Positions 14,328-23,402 of a stretch of DNA of 37,799 nt are shown piece after piece. The position numbers and the translations under genes were made by a program. Under the pieces are notes generated by a model, which worked only from the letters and a program-made list of their open reading frames with translations, did not search any database and was not told the DNA's origin. Location of the stretch: contig JAJZZB010000014.1 of NCBI GenBank assembly GCA_021797795.1, positions 1 through 37,799 on the forward strand, in the 5' to 3' direction. Position 1 is the first letter of the stretch. Each line of letters begins with the position of its first letter. The DNA is from Actinomycetes bacterium (lineage in GTDB: Bacteria; Actinomycetota; Acidimicrobiia; Acidimicrobiales; Bog-793).

Positions 14328-16085
14328 GTGCGCATCGATCTCGGGACGCTCGAGGAGCTGGAGGCGGCGGGCTACCTGACGGGGAAGGTGGGCAGCCAGC
14401 CGGTCTGCGTCCTGTGGGACGAGGGCCGTGCCTACGGCATCGACGACCGCTGCCCGCACCTCGGCTTCCCGCTGCACCGGGGAAGCGTCGAGTGCGGGAT
14501 CGTGACCTGCCACTGGCACCATGCCCGCTTCGACCTCGCCTCGGGGAGCACTCTCGACCCCTTCGCCGACGACGCACGGGCCTATCCCGTCGAGATCGTC
14601 GACGGGCGGGTCGTCCTCGTGGCAGGGGAGCTCGGCGCGGACCCGTCGCGGGCGGTGCGCCGTCTCGAGGAGGGGCTCGAGCAGGGACTCACGCTCGTGC
14701 TCGCCAAGGCGGTGCTGCAGCTCGAGGCGGCCGGGACCGCCCGCTCCGAGGTGCTCCGCGTCGCCACCGCCTTCGGGTGCCGCTACCGGCAGGAGGGCTT
14801 CGGGCCCGGTCTCTCGGTCCTGTGCGCCATGGCGAACGTCGCCGACCACCTGCAGGAGGCCGACCGCCCCCTCGCCCTCGTCCACGGCCTGAGCTTCCTC
14901 TCGGGCGACACGAGGGGACGCCGTCCCCGCTTCGCCCTCGAGCCGCTCGGATCGACCGAGCTCGACCCGGCTCGCCTGGCGCAGTGGTACCGCCGCTTTG
15001 TCGAGACCCGGTCCTCGGACGCAGCCGAGCGGACGCTCGCCTCGGCGGTGGCGGTGGGGCTGCCGCTCGCCGAGCTCGCCGGCATCATGGGGGCGGCGGT
15101 CACCGACCACGTCTTCCTCGACGAGGGCCACGTCCTCGACTTCACCAACAAGGCCTTCGAGCTCCTCGACCATCTCGGCGCCGAGGCGGCCGGGCTCGTG
15201 CTCCCGAGCCTCGCCGACCAGACCGCCCAGGCCACCCGCCACGAGGAGGAGAGCGCCTGGCGCCACCCCTACGACCTCGCCGGCCTGGCGGCCGAGGCCG
15301 CCGGCAGCCTCGAGGACATCCTCGCCTCGGCCGGCCGGGACGGCAGCGAGCGCGCCGGGTCCCCGGTCGAGGCCTTCGAGCGTTCGGGCGGCGTTGCCCG
15401 CCTGGCCTGGGAGATCCTCGGTGACGAGCCGTCGCTCGTCGTCGGGTCGATCCTCGCCGCCCTGAAGGACGGCGCCTCGGCCGAGCAGCTCGCGAGAGCT
15501 GTCGCCTACGCCGCCTCGCTCCGCCTCGTCCGCTTCCACGTCCAGAACGACCACGGTGACTGGGACGTGGTCCACCACGGGTTCACCACGGCCAACGCCC
15601 TCCACCAGCTTCTCGTGCGGGCACCGTCGGGGCTGGTTCTCCGCGGGGTCGTCCAGGTGGCGCTCAAGGTCTTCCTCGACCGCTTCTTGAACGTCCCGGC
15701 CGCCCGACTCCCCGAGCCCTCCACCGCCGGCCTGGCGGCCCTGCCGGAGTGCTTCGAGCGCGAGGGCCGGGTGGACGAGGCCGGGTCGATCGTCTACGGC
15801 TCGCTCCTCGCCGGCGGGAGCCGGCAGGAGGCGGCGGCTGCTCTCGGTCACGCCCTGTGCCGGGAGGACGCCGGCTTTCACTGGTACCAGACCTACGAGG
15901 CCGCCGTCCGCCAGGCCTTCGCCTGGCCGGAGGGCTCGGAGGAGTCGGCCCTCGTGCTCGCCGGGGCAGCCCGCTTCCTCGCCGCCCACACCCCGACGCG
16001 CCGGGAGCTGTCCCAGGTCGTGCGCATCGCCACCCGGCTGCGCCGTGGTGAGGCCCTCTACGAGGAGCTGTCGAGCGCCGACTGA
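14328..16085 (+). CDS. Rieske [2Fe-2S] protein with large C-terminal helical domain
   Basis: 585 residues. Residues 1-105 form a Rieske ferredoxin domain with C42-P-H44 and C61-H-W-H64 as cluster ligands. Residues 115-585 are predicted to be helical with scattered His-rich motifs (ITDHVFLDEGHVLDFTNKAF-like, DVVHHGFTTANALHQLL, FHWYQTYEAAV). This part is not a standard ring-hydroxylating alpha-subunit catalytic domain: the usual D/E-x-x-H-x4-H iron motif was not recognised. Reaction unknown; the His-rich part could bind a metal or haem (inference). The GTG at 14328 is chosen for its perfect AAGGAGG and because the longer frame starts inside the promoter. It is controlled by the SoxR-like promoter just upstream, which suggests a redox-stress role. 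Confidence 0.8.
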   Translation: MRIDLGTLEELEAAGYLTGKVGSQPVCVLWDEGRAYGIDDRCPHLGFPLHRGSVECGIVTCHWHHARFDLASGSTLDPFADDARAYPVEIVDGRVVLVAGELGADPSRAVRRLEEGLEQGLTLVLAKAVLQLEAAGTARSEVLRVATAFGCRYRQEGFGPGLSVLCAMANVADHLQEADRPLALVHGLSFLSGDTRGRRPRFALEPLGSTELDPARLAQWYRRFVETRSSDAAERTLASAVAVGLPLAELAGIMGAAVTDHVFLDEGHVLDFTNKAFELLDHLGAEAAGLVLPSLADQTAQATRHEEESAWRHPYDLAGLAAEAAGSLEDILASAGRDGSERAGSPVEAFERSGGVARLAWEILGDEPSLVVGSILAALKDGASAEQLARAVAYAASLRLVRFHVQNDHGDWDVVHHGFTTANALHQLLVRAPSGLVLRGVVQVALKVFLDRFLNVPAARLPEPSTAGLAALPECFEREGRVDEAGSIVYGSLLAGGSRQEAAAALGHALCREDAGFHWYQTYEAAVRQAFAWPEGSEESALVLAGAARFLAAHTPTRRELSQVVRIATRLRRGEALYEELSSAD

Positions 16086-16130
16086 CCCCTGGCCTGGCCG
16101 TCGGGCCGCTCGATGGTGGATGATCGGGCC

Positions 16131-18215
16131 ATGGCGATCCCCTATCCGGCGACGAGGCGCGGCGACGAGGCGGACCTCTGGCACGGCGAGCGCGTCCCCG
16201 ACCCCTACCGCTGGCTCGAGGACCCCGACACGCCCGAGGCCAAGGCGTGGATCGAGGCGGAGAACCGGCTGAGCGACGAGTGGCTCTCCTCGGTGCCGGC
16301 CCGGGACGAGATCCGCGCCCGGGTGGCCCAACTGTGGGACTACCCCCGCCACGGCGTGCCCTTTGAGAAGGGCGGGCGCTGGTTCCAGTTCCGCAACCCC
16401 GGGCTCGCGAACCAGCCGGTCCTCCATGTGGCGGAGTCGCTCAAGGGGCCCTGGCGGGTGCTGCTCGACCCGAACCTGCTCGCCCCGGACGGCACCGTGG
16501 CGGTGACGAGCACCGTGCCGAGCGAGGACGGCTCGCTGCTCGCCTACGCCACGCACGCCGCCGGCTCGGACTGGACGACCTGGCGGGTGCTCGAGGTGGC
16601 GAGCGGGACCGCGCTGCCCGACGTCGTCGAGTGGTCGAAGTTCTCCTCCGCCTGCTTCGCGGCCGACGGATCGGGCTTCTTCTACGGGGCCCCCGACCGG
16701 CCGCCCGAGGGCGCGGAGTACGAGGCCGAGACCCGCCACCTCGCCGTGCGCTACCACCGGCTCGGCACCGACCAGGCGACAGACGAGGTCGTCTTCGCCA
16801 TCCCCGAGGAGCCTGAGTGGCTCCCGTATGCCACTTCGAGCGACGACGGCCGCTACCTCGTCGTGTCGGTCAGCCGCGGCACCTCGACGGAGTCGCAGCT
16901 GCACGTGCTCGACCTCGCCGAGCCGGCCTGGGCGCCCCGCCAGCTCGTCGGCGACTTCTCGGTCGAGGCCCAGGTCGTGGCGAACGTCGGGTCGCGCTTT
17001 CTCGTCCTCACCAACGACGCCGCCCCGCGACGGCGCATCGTCTCGGTCGACCTCGACGAGCCAGGGCGGGAGCACTGGAGCGAGGTCGTCGCCGAGACGG
17101 CAGACACGCTCCTCGGCGCCCGCCAATGCGGCGGGCGGCTCGTGTGCTGGTACCTGAGCGATGCCCACTCGAGGCTCGTCGTCCACGAGCTCGGCGGCCG
17201 CTTCGTCAGTGAGGTCGAGCTCCCGCCGTACTCGGCGCTCATGGATGATCGGGAGGCACCGCCGGTCTCGGGCCGCCCCGGTCTCGAGCTGATCTGCTTC
17301 GGGACCACCTCGTTCACCGAGGCGGGTTCGATCTGGGTGCACGACCTCGGGAGCGGCGAGACCCGCCTCCTCTCCGGCTCGCAGGCATCCTTCGACTCGC
17401 CCGCCTACGTCACCGAGCGCGCCTATGCCACCTCGAGCGACGGGACAACGGTGCCCCTGTTCCTGAGCCGCCGGCGCGACCTCGAGCCGAACGGAGAGGT
17501 GCCGGTGCTCCTCTACGGCTACGGCGGCTTCGACATCCCGGTCGTGCCGAGCTTCCAGGTGGCCGCAGCCGTGTTCATGGAGCGGGGCGGCATCTACGCC
17601 GTCGCCAACCTGCGCGGGGGCGGCGAGTTCGGCCGGGAGTGGTACGAGGCGGGCCGTCTCGGGGCCAAGCAGAACGTCTTCGACGACTTCTGCGCGGCGG
17701 CGCGCCACCTCGTCGACTCCGGCTGGTCCCGCCCGGACCGGATCGCCATCAACGGCCGGTCGAACGGGGGCCTGCTCGTCGGCGCCTGCCTCACCCAGCA
17801 CCCCGAGCTCTTCGGCGCGGCCGTACCCGAGGTCGGCGTCCTCGACATGTTGCGCTTCCACAAGTTCACGATCGGCTGGGCCTGGACGAGCGACTTCGGC
17901 AGCCCCGAGGACGAGGCCGCCTACCGCGTCCTTCGCTCCTACTCGCCCCTGCACCAGGTGAGCGAGGGCGTCGCCTACCCGGCGACGATGGTGATGACGG
18001 GCGACCACGACGACCGGGTGGTGCCGGGACACTCCTTCAAGTTCGCCGCCGCCCTGCAGCACGCCCAGGCCGGCGAGGCGCCGGTGCTCTGCCGGATCGA
18101 GACCTCGGCCGGCCACGGAGCGGGCAAGCCCACCTCCAAGCTCATCGCCGAGCGCTCCGATGTGCTCACCTTCCTCGAGGGGGTCCTCGGTCCGGCCCGC
18201 CTGGGGACGCCGTGA
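16131..18215 (+). CDS. Prolyl oligopeptidase (S9A family)
   Basis: 694 residues. The N-terminal segment YPATRRGDE... [10 protein letters not shown] is followed by a seven-bladed beta-propeller (about residues 75-410). The C-terminal alpha/beta-hydrolase domain carries the catalytic triad: Ser544 in [11 protein letters not shown], Asp in [13 protein letters not shown] and His in SAGHGAGKP. It cleaves short peptides after proline and is probably cytoplasmic, as no signal peptide is seen. The ATG at 16131 fits the family N-terminus better than the one at 16113; neither has a clear Shine-Dalgarno. It follows the Rieske gene by 45 bp and may be co-transcribed with it. Confidence 0.93.
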   Translation: MAIPYPATRRGDEADLWHGERVPDPYRWLEDPDTPEAKAWIEAENRLSDEWLSSVPARDEIRARVAQLWDYPRHGVPFEKGGRWFQFRNPGLANQPVLHVAESLKGPWRVLLDPNLLAPDGTVAVTSTVPSEDGSLLAYATHAAGSDWTTWRVLEVASGTALPDVVEWSKFSSACFAADGSGFFYGAPDRPPEGAEYEAETRHLAVRYHRLGTDQATDEVVFAIPEEPEWLPYATSSDDGRYLVVSVSRGTSTESQLHVLDLAEPAWAPRQLVGDFSVEAQVVANVGSRFLVLTNDAAPRRRIVSVDLDEPGREHWSEVVAETADTLLGARQCGGRLVCWYLSDAHSRLVVHELGGRFVSEVELPPYSALMDDREAPPVSGRPGLELICFGTTSFTEAGSIWVHDLGSGETRLLSGSQASFDSPAYVTERAYATSSDGTTVPLFLSRRRDLEPNGEVPVLLYGYGGFDIPVVPSFQVAAAVFMERGGIYAVANLRGGGEFGREWYEAGRLGAKQNVFDDFCAAARHLVDSGWSRPDRIAINGRSNGGLLVGACLTQHPELFGAAVPEVGVLDMLRFHKFTIGWAWTSDFGSPEDEAAYRVLRSYSPLHQVSEGVAYPATMVMTGDHDDRVVPGHSFKFAAALQHAQAGEAPVLCRIETSAGHGAGKPTSKLIAERSDVLTFLEGVLGPARLGTP

Positions 18216-18288
18216 CGGCTCGTTACCATGTCGCCACGCCGGCACCGTCTTCCTCCGGCGCCAGGTCGAGCAAGCGAGGTCGGTCCCG

Positions 18289-19620
18289 ATGAGCCTTGCG
18301 GCATCCATGCGCGGCTTTCCCGAGTGGCTGCCCGACGGCCAGCTCGTCGAGCAGAGCGTCCTGGCGAGCCTCCGCAGCACCTTCGAGCTGCACGGCTTCG
18401 GCCCGCTCGACACCCGCGCCGTCGAGACCCTCGAGGCCCTCACGGGCAAGGGGGAGACCGACAAGGAGATCTACGTGCTGCGCCGCCTGCAGGCCTCTCC
18501 CGACGAGGCCGACCTCGGGCTCGGGCTGCACTTCGACCTCACCGTGCCCTTCGCCCGCTACGTGCGGGAGAACGCCGGGCGCCTCGCCTTCCCCTTCCGC
18601 CGCTACCAGATCCAGAAGTGCTGGCGGGGCGAGCGCCCCCAGGAAGGCCGCTACCGGGAGTTCCTCCAGGCCGACATCGACGTGGTCGACCGGGGGAGCC
18701 TCCCGGCGCACTTGGAGTGGGAGGTCCCCCTCGTCGCAGCCGAGGCGCTCGGCCGGCTCCACCTCCCGCCCGTGCGGGTCCAGGTGAACAACCGCAAGAT
18801 CGTCCAGGGCTTCTTCGAGGGCCTCGGCTACACCGGCGAGATGGCCGCCGCCCTCCGGGCCCTCGACAAGTTCGCCAAGATCGGCCCGGACGGGGTGGCG
18901 GCCGAGCTCGAGGCCGCCGGGGTCGCTCCCCGCCAGGTCGGTGCCTGCCTGCGGCTCGGGGCGGTCTCGAGCACCGACCTCTCCTTCGTCGACGAGGTGC
19001 GGGCGATCGGCGTCTCGGGTGGCCTGCTCGATGAGGGGCTGGCCGAGCTGTCGGCTGTCATGGAGGCGGGCCGCGCGGTCGAGCCGGGGCTGTTCGTGGC
19101 GGACCTCCGCATCACACGGGGCCTCGACTACTACACCGGCACCGTCTACGAGACGCTGATGGAGGGCTACGAGTCGCTCGGCTCGGTCTGCTCGGGCGGG
19201 CGCTACGACGACCTCGTCGGGGCAGCCGGTGAGCCCTACCCGGGCGTCGGCATCAGCATCGGTGTCTCCCGCATCCTCGGCCCCCTCCTCTCGCGGGGCG
19301 GGCTGCGGGCCTCCCGCCTCGTGCCCTCCTGCGTCCTCGTCGCCGTCGCCGACGAGGAGCACCGCCCCGACAGCGAGGCGGTCGCCGCCGGCCTGCGCCG
19401 GCGCCTCGTGCCGACCGAGGTGTCGCCCACCTCGGCCAAGTACGGCAAGCAGATCCGCTACGCCGAGCGCCGCGGTATCCCCTTCGTCTGGTTCCCGGGC
19501 GGTGGCGACCGTCCGGACCAGGTCCGGGACATCCGCAGCGGGGAGCAGCTCGAGGCGGACGCCTCGAGCTGGCTCCCGCCCGAGGAGGACCGGCTGGTGA
19601 CGGTGGCGGCGGCGCCGTGA
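18289..19620 (+). CDS. hisS: Histidyl-tRNA synthetase
   Basis: 443 residues, a class II synthetase. It has the motif 1 region around residues 20-60, motif 2 (RYQIQKCWRGERPQEGRYREFLQADID), the histidine-specific loop GLDYYTGTVYE and the motif 3-like SGGRYDDLVG with GVGISIGVSRI. A C-terminal HGTP anticodon-binding domain follows (residues 345-430). It lacks features of the catalytically dead HisZ paralogue, since motif 2 Arg and the histidine loop are intact. ATG 18289 has GCGAGG upstream. Its stop overlaps the next gene's GTG by 4 bp (GTGA), which indicates co-translation. Confidence 0.92.
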   Translation: MSLAASMRGFPEWLPDGQLVEQSVLASLRSTFELHGFGPLDTRAVETLEALTGKGETDKEIYVLRRLQASPDEADLGLGLHFDLTVPFARYVRENAGRLAFPFRRYQIQKCWRGERPQEGRYREFLQADIDVVDRGSLPAHLEWEVPLVAAEALGRLHLPPVRVQVNNRKIVQGFFEGLGYTGEMAAALRALDKFAKIGPDGVAAELEAAGVAPRQVGACLRLGAVSSTDLSFVDEVRAIGVSGGLLDEGLAELSAVMEAGRAVEPGLFVADLRITRGLDYYTGTVYETLMEGYESLGSVCSGGRYDDLVGAAGEPYPGVGISIGVSRILGPLLSRGGLRASRLVPSCVLVAVADEEHRPDSEAVAAGLRRRLVPTEVSPTSAKYGKQIRYAERRGIPFVWFPGGGDRPDQVRDIRSGEQLEADASSWLPPEEDRLVTVAAAP

Positions 19621-21194
19621 GGCTCGCCCCCTACTCCTCGCGCTACGCGCCGGGCGCCATGGTCTGCGCCGTCGACCACCTGGCGGCCTCTGCCGGCGTG
19701 GCCGTGCTCCGCTCGGGCGGGAACGCGGCGGACGCCGCCGTCGCCACGAGTGCCGTCCTCGCGGTCACGACCCAGCACATGTGCGGGATGGGGGGCGACC
19801 TGTTCGCTCTCGTGCAGGCGGGGGGGACGGCGCGCCCGGTCGCCCTCAACTCGAGCGGGCGGGCGGGGTCGGGCGCCGATCCCGAGGCGCTGCGGGCCGA
19901 GGGGCACGCGAGGATGCCGGCCACGGGCGACATCCGGGCCGTGCCGGTGCCGGGATGCGTCGACGGGTGGCTCGCCCTCCACGGTCGCTTCGGGCGCCTG
20001 GCGCTCGCCGAGGTGCTCGAGCCGGCCCGCCGCTACGCCGCCGAGGGCTTCCCGGCCTCTCCGACGTTGGCGGCTGCCGCCGGCCGGGTCGCCGGCCTGC
20101 CGGGGGGCGAGGCCTTCCGGGCCGCCACCGCCCCCGGCGCCACTGTGCGGCGACCGGGGGTGGCCCGGGCGCTCCAGGCGATCGTCGAGTCCGGGCGCGA
20201 CGGCTTCTACCTCGGCGAGTTCGGGGAAGGCCTCCTCGCCCTCGGAGGCGGCGAGTACGCCGAGCCCGACCTCGCGACGGCGAGCGCCGACTTCGTCGAG
20301 CCGGTGGCCGTCGACGCCTTCGGGGCGCGGATCTGGTCGGTGCCGCCCAACTCCCAGGGCTACCTCACGCTCGCCGGAGCGGCCATCGCGGACGGCCTCG
20401 GGCTCCCCGACCCCGACGACCCGCTCTGGGCGCACCTCACGATCGAGGCCGCCCGCCAGGCCGCCTACGACCGCTACGACGTCCTGCACGAGCACGCGGA
20501 CGGCACCGCCCTTCTCGCCGAGGCGCGCCTCGCCGAGCGGCGCAGCAGGATCTCGCCCACCCGGGCGGCCGTCCTCGGCGACTCCTACGCCGAGGGCGGG
20601 ACGATCTACCTCTGCGCCGTCGACGAGGACCGGATGGCCGTCTCGCTCATCCAGTCGAACGCCGGCGGCTTCGGCGCCGGCATCGCCGAGGAGCGCACCG
20701 GGATCTTCCTGCAGAACCGTGGGATCGGCTTCTCGCTCGAGGCCGGCCACCCGGCGGAGTACGGGCCGCGGCGCCGGCCAGTCCACACCCTCTCGCCGGC
20801 TCTCGTGACGACCCCGGACGGGCGGCTGTCCGCCGTCCTCGGCACGATGGGGGGAGACACCCAGCCCCAGATCCTCCTCCAGCTCCTCGCCCGCCTGCTC
20901 GGCGCCGGTGAGAGCGCCGGGGACGCCGTGGCGGCCCCCCGCTGGGCTCTCTCCAACCGCCTCGACCCCGGCGGCTTCACGACCTGGGCGAAGGGCGGGG
21001 AGCTCGAGGTGGAGCTCGAGCAGGGTGTCCCCGAGGGCTGGCCGGAGGCGCTGGCCGCCCGCGGGCACCGCGTGGGCCCGCTCCAGCCCATGTCGCACGG
21101 CTTCGGGCACGCCCATGTCATCGCGCTCACCGGCGACAACCTCGAGGGGGCGAGCGACCCGAGGGCGCTCGGTGGGGCGGCCGCCGGCTACTGA
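19617..21194 (+). CDS. Gamma-glutamyltransferase family protein
   Basis: 525 residues, Ntn-hydrolase fold. The N-terminal part has GGNAADAAVATSAVL and CGMGGDLFALV. The predicted autocatalytic nucleophile is Thr329 in EGGTIYLCAVDED, followed by SLIQSNAGGFGAG and LSPALVTTPDG. This variant (GT-[IV]-Y-L-C) is typical of the GGT-like branch in actinobacteria; its substrate may be glutathione-like gamma-glutamyl amides or another amide. No signal peptide is visible, so it may act inside the cell. It is coupled to hisS by a GTGA overlap and its end overlaps the convergent phosphoesterase gene by 7 bp. Confidence 0.9.
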   Translation: MRLAPYSSRYAPGAMVCAVDHLAASAGVAVLRSGGNAADAAVATSAVLAVTTQHMCGMGGDLFALVQAGGTARPVALNSSGRAGSGADPEALRAEGHARMPATGDIRAVPVPGCVDGWLALHGRFGRLALAEVLEPARRYAAEGFPASPTLAAAAGRVAGLPGGEAFRAATAPGATVRRPGVARALQAIVESGRDGFYLGEFGEGLLALGGGEYAEPDLATASADFVEPVAVDAFGARIWSVPPNSQGYLTLAGAAIADGLGLPDPDDPLWAHLTIEAARQAAYDRYDVLHEHADGTALLAEARLAERRSRISPTRAAVLGDSYAEGGTIYLCAVDEDRMAVSLIQSNAGGFGAGIAEERTGIFLQNRGIGFSLEAGHPAEYGPRRRPVHTLSPALVTTPDGRLSAVLGTMGGDTQPQILLQLLARLLGAGESAGDAVAAPRWALSNRLDPGGFTTWAKGGELEVELEQGVPEGWPEALAARGHRVGPLQPMSHGFGHAHVIALTGDNLEGASDPRALGGAAAGY

Positions 21195-21919
21195 GCGCCG
21201 TCGCCGACGACGCTCACCCGGAACGGATCCTTGATGAGGGGGAGCGCCACGTTGCGGACGGGGATGCCGCCCGGCGTCATGCCCGCCTCCGAGCCGTGGT
21301 GGGCGTGCCCGTGGACGACGAGGTCCGCCCCGACCGAGTCGACCGCCTCGGCGAGCAGGTAGCTCCCGAGGAAGGGGTAGATCTCCCGCGGCTCGCCCTC
21401 CAAGGTGTCGGGGACGGGGGAGTAGTGAAGCAGGCAGACGGTCGCCTCGCAGGCGCCGACGAGGCTCTCGAGCGCGCGGGCGAGACGTCCGGCGACCGCC
21501 TTGGTGTGGCCGATGAAGGCCTTCATCTCCGGCTCGCCGAAGTCGCTCCCCGAGGCGCCGAGGAAGCCCCCGCCGAAGCCCTTGGCCCCGGCGATCCCAA
21601 GGCGCCTGCCGCCGCAGTCGAGCACACACGCCTCACCCTCGAGCATGGTCACGCCGGCGCCCGTCATGATCTCGACGACCCGGCCGGCCTCGCCGGACTC
21701 GAAGTCGTGGTTGCCGAGCACCCCGACGAGGGGGACCTCGATCCCCGCCAGCTCCCGGGCGAGGACCTCGGCCTCCTCGGCCGTCCCGACCCTCGTCAGG
21801 TCGCCTGCCAGCAGCACGACGTCGGCCTCCTCGTTCGCTCGGGCGAGGACGGGGGCGTAGATCCCTTCGGAGTCGCACCCGGCGTGGAGGTCGCCGACGG
21901 CGGCCACGCGCAGGCTCAC
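21188..21919 (-). CDS. Metallophosphoesterase (calcineurin-like)
   Basis: 243 residues with the dimetal phosphoesterase motifs in order: GDLHAG (D-x-H, residues 9-14), AGDLTR, GNHDFE and, near the C-terminus, VHGHAHHG. It probably hydrolyses a phosphomono- or diester in the cytoplasm; the substrate is unknown. The GTG start (21919) overlaps the stop of the upstream nucleotidyltransferase gene by 4 bp (GTGA) and gives the clean N-terminus MSLRVAAVGDLHAG. The two genes form a minus-strand operon. Confidence 0.9.
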   Translation of the reverse strand: MSLRVAAVGDLHAGCDSEGIYAPVLARANEEADVVLLAGDLTRVGTAEEAEVLARELAGIEVPLVGVLGNHDFESGEAGRVVEIMTGAGVTMLEGEACVLDCGGRRLGIAGAKGFGGGFLGASGSDFGEPEMKAFIGHTKAVAGRLARALESLVGACEATVCLLHYSPVPDTLEGEPREIYPFLGSYLLAEAVDSVGADLVVHGHAHHGSEAGMTPGGIPVRNVALPLIKDPFRVSVVGDGAQ

Positions 21920-22602
21920 CGGCCGCCCAAGGGAAGCTCGCCCGGTCCGAAGACGGCAGCGTGCAGCCGCTCCACCGGCTCGCTCGGCACCGCCAGCCCC
22001 CGCGAGACGGCATAGACGAGCAGGCTCAACAGGCGGGCCGGGGCCACGCGGGCCCGCCAGAGCAGGTACTCCCAGTCGAGATCGGTCCGCGCCAGGATCG
22101 AGAGGGCGTCGAACCAGTAGCGGGAGGTCTCCTCCCGATGGACGACCGCCTTCACGACGACGAGGTCCTCGGGCGAGACGGCCGCCACCGACACCCCCTC
22201 GTAGTCGATCCTGCGCACCCGCCCGGCCATCTCGGCGTCGAGGTAGACGTCGCCCTCGGCCTTGAAGATGAGGTCGACGAGGACCCCCTCCTTGGAGGCC
22301 TTGTACAGCCAGACGTCGTTCGGGCGGGCCGTGTCGAAGCCGGCCTCGGCGAAGGCCTCGAGCGCGGCGCGGGCGTCGTGGGGGCGGAGGAGGACGTCGA
22401 CGTCGTGGGTCCACCGTGGCCGGCCGTAGACCGAGGTGGGAACACCCCCCACCACCGCGAACAGGAGCCCGGCCGCCTCGAGGACCTCCTGGGACTCGGC
22501 CAGCACGGCGCGGAAGCGCTCCTTGCCGTCCGCGCCGAGCAACGGCGGGCCGACCGGCTCGGTCACCTCGTGGTCGCTCCAGTGCGATGTGTGCTCGTCC
22601 AC
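21916..22602 (-). CDS. Nucleotidyltransferase-fold protein
   Basis: About 228 residues. The core FAVVGGVPTSVYGRPRWTHDVDVLL shows the nucleotidyltransferase motif G-G ... (T/R)-x-D-x-D, and VDLIF supplies the third acidic residue. This is the minimal NTase fold seen in MNT/AbiEii-like and DUF6036-type proteins. The C-terminal helices (ALSILARTDLDWEYLL) resemble those of free-standing NTases. No toxin or antitoxin partner is seen; instead it is coupled to a phosphoesterase. The GTG at 22602 is preferred because the longer frame is a proline-rich, non-conserved leader that reaches the DosR-like box. Target unknown. Confidence 0.75.
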   Translation of the reverse strand: MDEHTSHWSDHEVTEPVGPPLLGADGKERFRAVLAESQEVLEAAGLLFAVVGGVPTSVYGRPRWTHDVDVLLRPHDARAALEAFAEAGFDTARPNDVWLYKASKEGVLVDLIFKAEGDVYLDAEMAGRVRRIDYEGVSVAAVSPEDLVVVKAVVHREETSRYWFDALSILARTDLDWEYLLWRARVAPARLLSLLVYAVSRGLAVPSEPVERLHAAVFGPGELPLGGR

Positions 22603-22719
22603 GTCGTGGTTCTCGCCGGTCGTCGGGCCGCTCCCGGGCGGGGCGGTCGGTTCCGGGGGAGGTGTTACCCCCAGAGGGCGCCGGGCCACACCGGGAGGTG
22701 ACCTCGGGCCCGGACGCAT

Positions 22720-22733
22720 GTGACCATCGGCCC
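22720..22733 (+). promoter_or_regulatory. DosR/DevR-like box upstream of the PFOR operon
   Basis: GTGACCATCGGCCC has one mismatch to GGGnCnnnnGnCCC (T at position 2) and contains the CCATCGGCCC core also present at 28695-28708 on the minus strand. It lies 72 bp before the GTG at 22806 and 84 bp before the ATG at 22818. Confidence 0.6.
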
Positions 22734-22786
22734 TAACATCGGCGGCCGGGCGCCGATCACGCTGTCGCAGGAGACGAGCGCCGGGA

Positions 22787-22814
22787 GGCTGGTGAGACAG
22801 AGCTGGTGAGACAG
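22787..22814 (+). repeat. 14-bp tandem duplication at the start of the PFOR gamma gene
   Basis: GGCTGGTGAGACAG (22787-22800) is followed directly by AGCTGGTGAGACAG (22801-22814), 13 of 14 identical. Each copy carries a GTG. The first is preceded by GGGAGG; its frame meets a stop after five codons, so the duplication displaces the ribosome-binding site from the functional start. Confidence 0.75.
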
Positions 22815-23402
22815 AAGATGTTTCAGGTCAGGTTCCACGGGCGAGGTGGCCAGGGGGTGGTGACGGCGGCGGAGCTGCTCTCGGTGGCGGCCTTCCTGGA
22901 CGGCCGGTGGTCGCAGGCCTTCCCGAGCTTCGGCTCCGAGCGGACCGGAGCCCCGGTGGTGTCCTACTGCCGGATCGCAGACGGCGAGATCCGCAGCCGG
23001 GCACCGGTGGACGAGCCCGACGCCCTCGTCGTCCAGGACGCGACGCTCGTCAACCAGGTGGACCTGTTCGCCGGCGTCGGCCCGGAGGGCTACGTCTTGG
23101 TCAACACCTCCCGCAGCATCGAGGAGCTCGGTCTCGGCGAGCTCGTCGGGCGCTTCCGGCCGGGCCGGCTGGTCACGGTCCCCGCCACCGAGATGGCGCT
23201 GCGCCACCTCGGCCGGCCGCTCCCGAACGCCGTCCTGCTCGGCGGCTTCGCCGTGCTCACCGGGGCCGTCGGCGTCGAGTCGGTGACGGCCGCCATCAGG
23301 CGGCGCTTCGCAGGTTCGCTGGCGGACGGCAACGCGGCGGCCGCCCGCGAGGCCGCTGACTACGTCACAGGGGAGGCGATGGCCGGTGCTCACCCAGATT
23401 GA
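22806..23402 (+). CDS. porG: Pyruvate/2-oxoacid:ferredoxin oxidoreductase, gamma subunit
   Basis: About 194-198 residues. The N-terminus FQVRFHGRGGQGVVTAAELL is the signature of the gamma domain, followed by SFGSERTGAPV, an acidic DALVVQDATLV strand and TEMALRHLGRPLPNAVLLGGF. It forms the CoA-binding/structural subunit of the four-subunit PFOR type. The start is GTG 22806 or ATG 22818; both lie just after a 14-bp tandem duplication and neither has an ideal Shine-Dalgarno. Its end overlaps the alpha gene by 17 bp. First gene of the operon, with a DosR-like box upstream. Confidence 0.9.
   Translation: MRQKMFQVRFHGRGGQGVVTAAELLSVAAFLDGRWSQAFPSFGSERTGAPVVSYCRIADGEIRSRAPVDEPDALVVQDATLVNQVDLFAGVGPEGYVLVNTSRSIEELGLGELVGRFRPGRLVTVPATEMALRHLGRPLPNAVLLGGFAVLTGAVGVESVTAAIRRRFAGSLADGNAAAAREAADYVTGEAMAGAHPD

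Noticed and set aside
14052-18464. Very long open frame (about 1470 codons) on the minus strand
   Set aside because: It is antisense to the Rieske and prolyl oligopeptidase genes, which have complete family motifs. Stop codons are rare by composition in this GC-rich DNA, and the translation is low-complexity with no recognisable motif.
18289-19620. HisZ (regulatory paralogue) instead of HisRS
   Set aside because: Motif 2 and the histidine-specific loop are intact and the anticodon-binding domain is present, so it is an active synthetase.
21916-22602. Nucleotidyltransferase as part of a toxin-antitoxin (MNT/HEPN or AbiE) system
   Set aside because: No HEPN or AbiEi partner is adjacent; it is coupled to a metallophosphoesterase instead.
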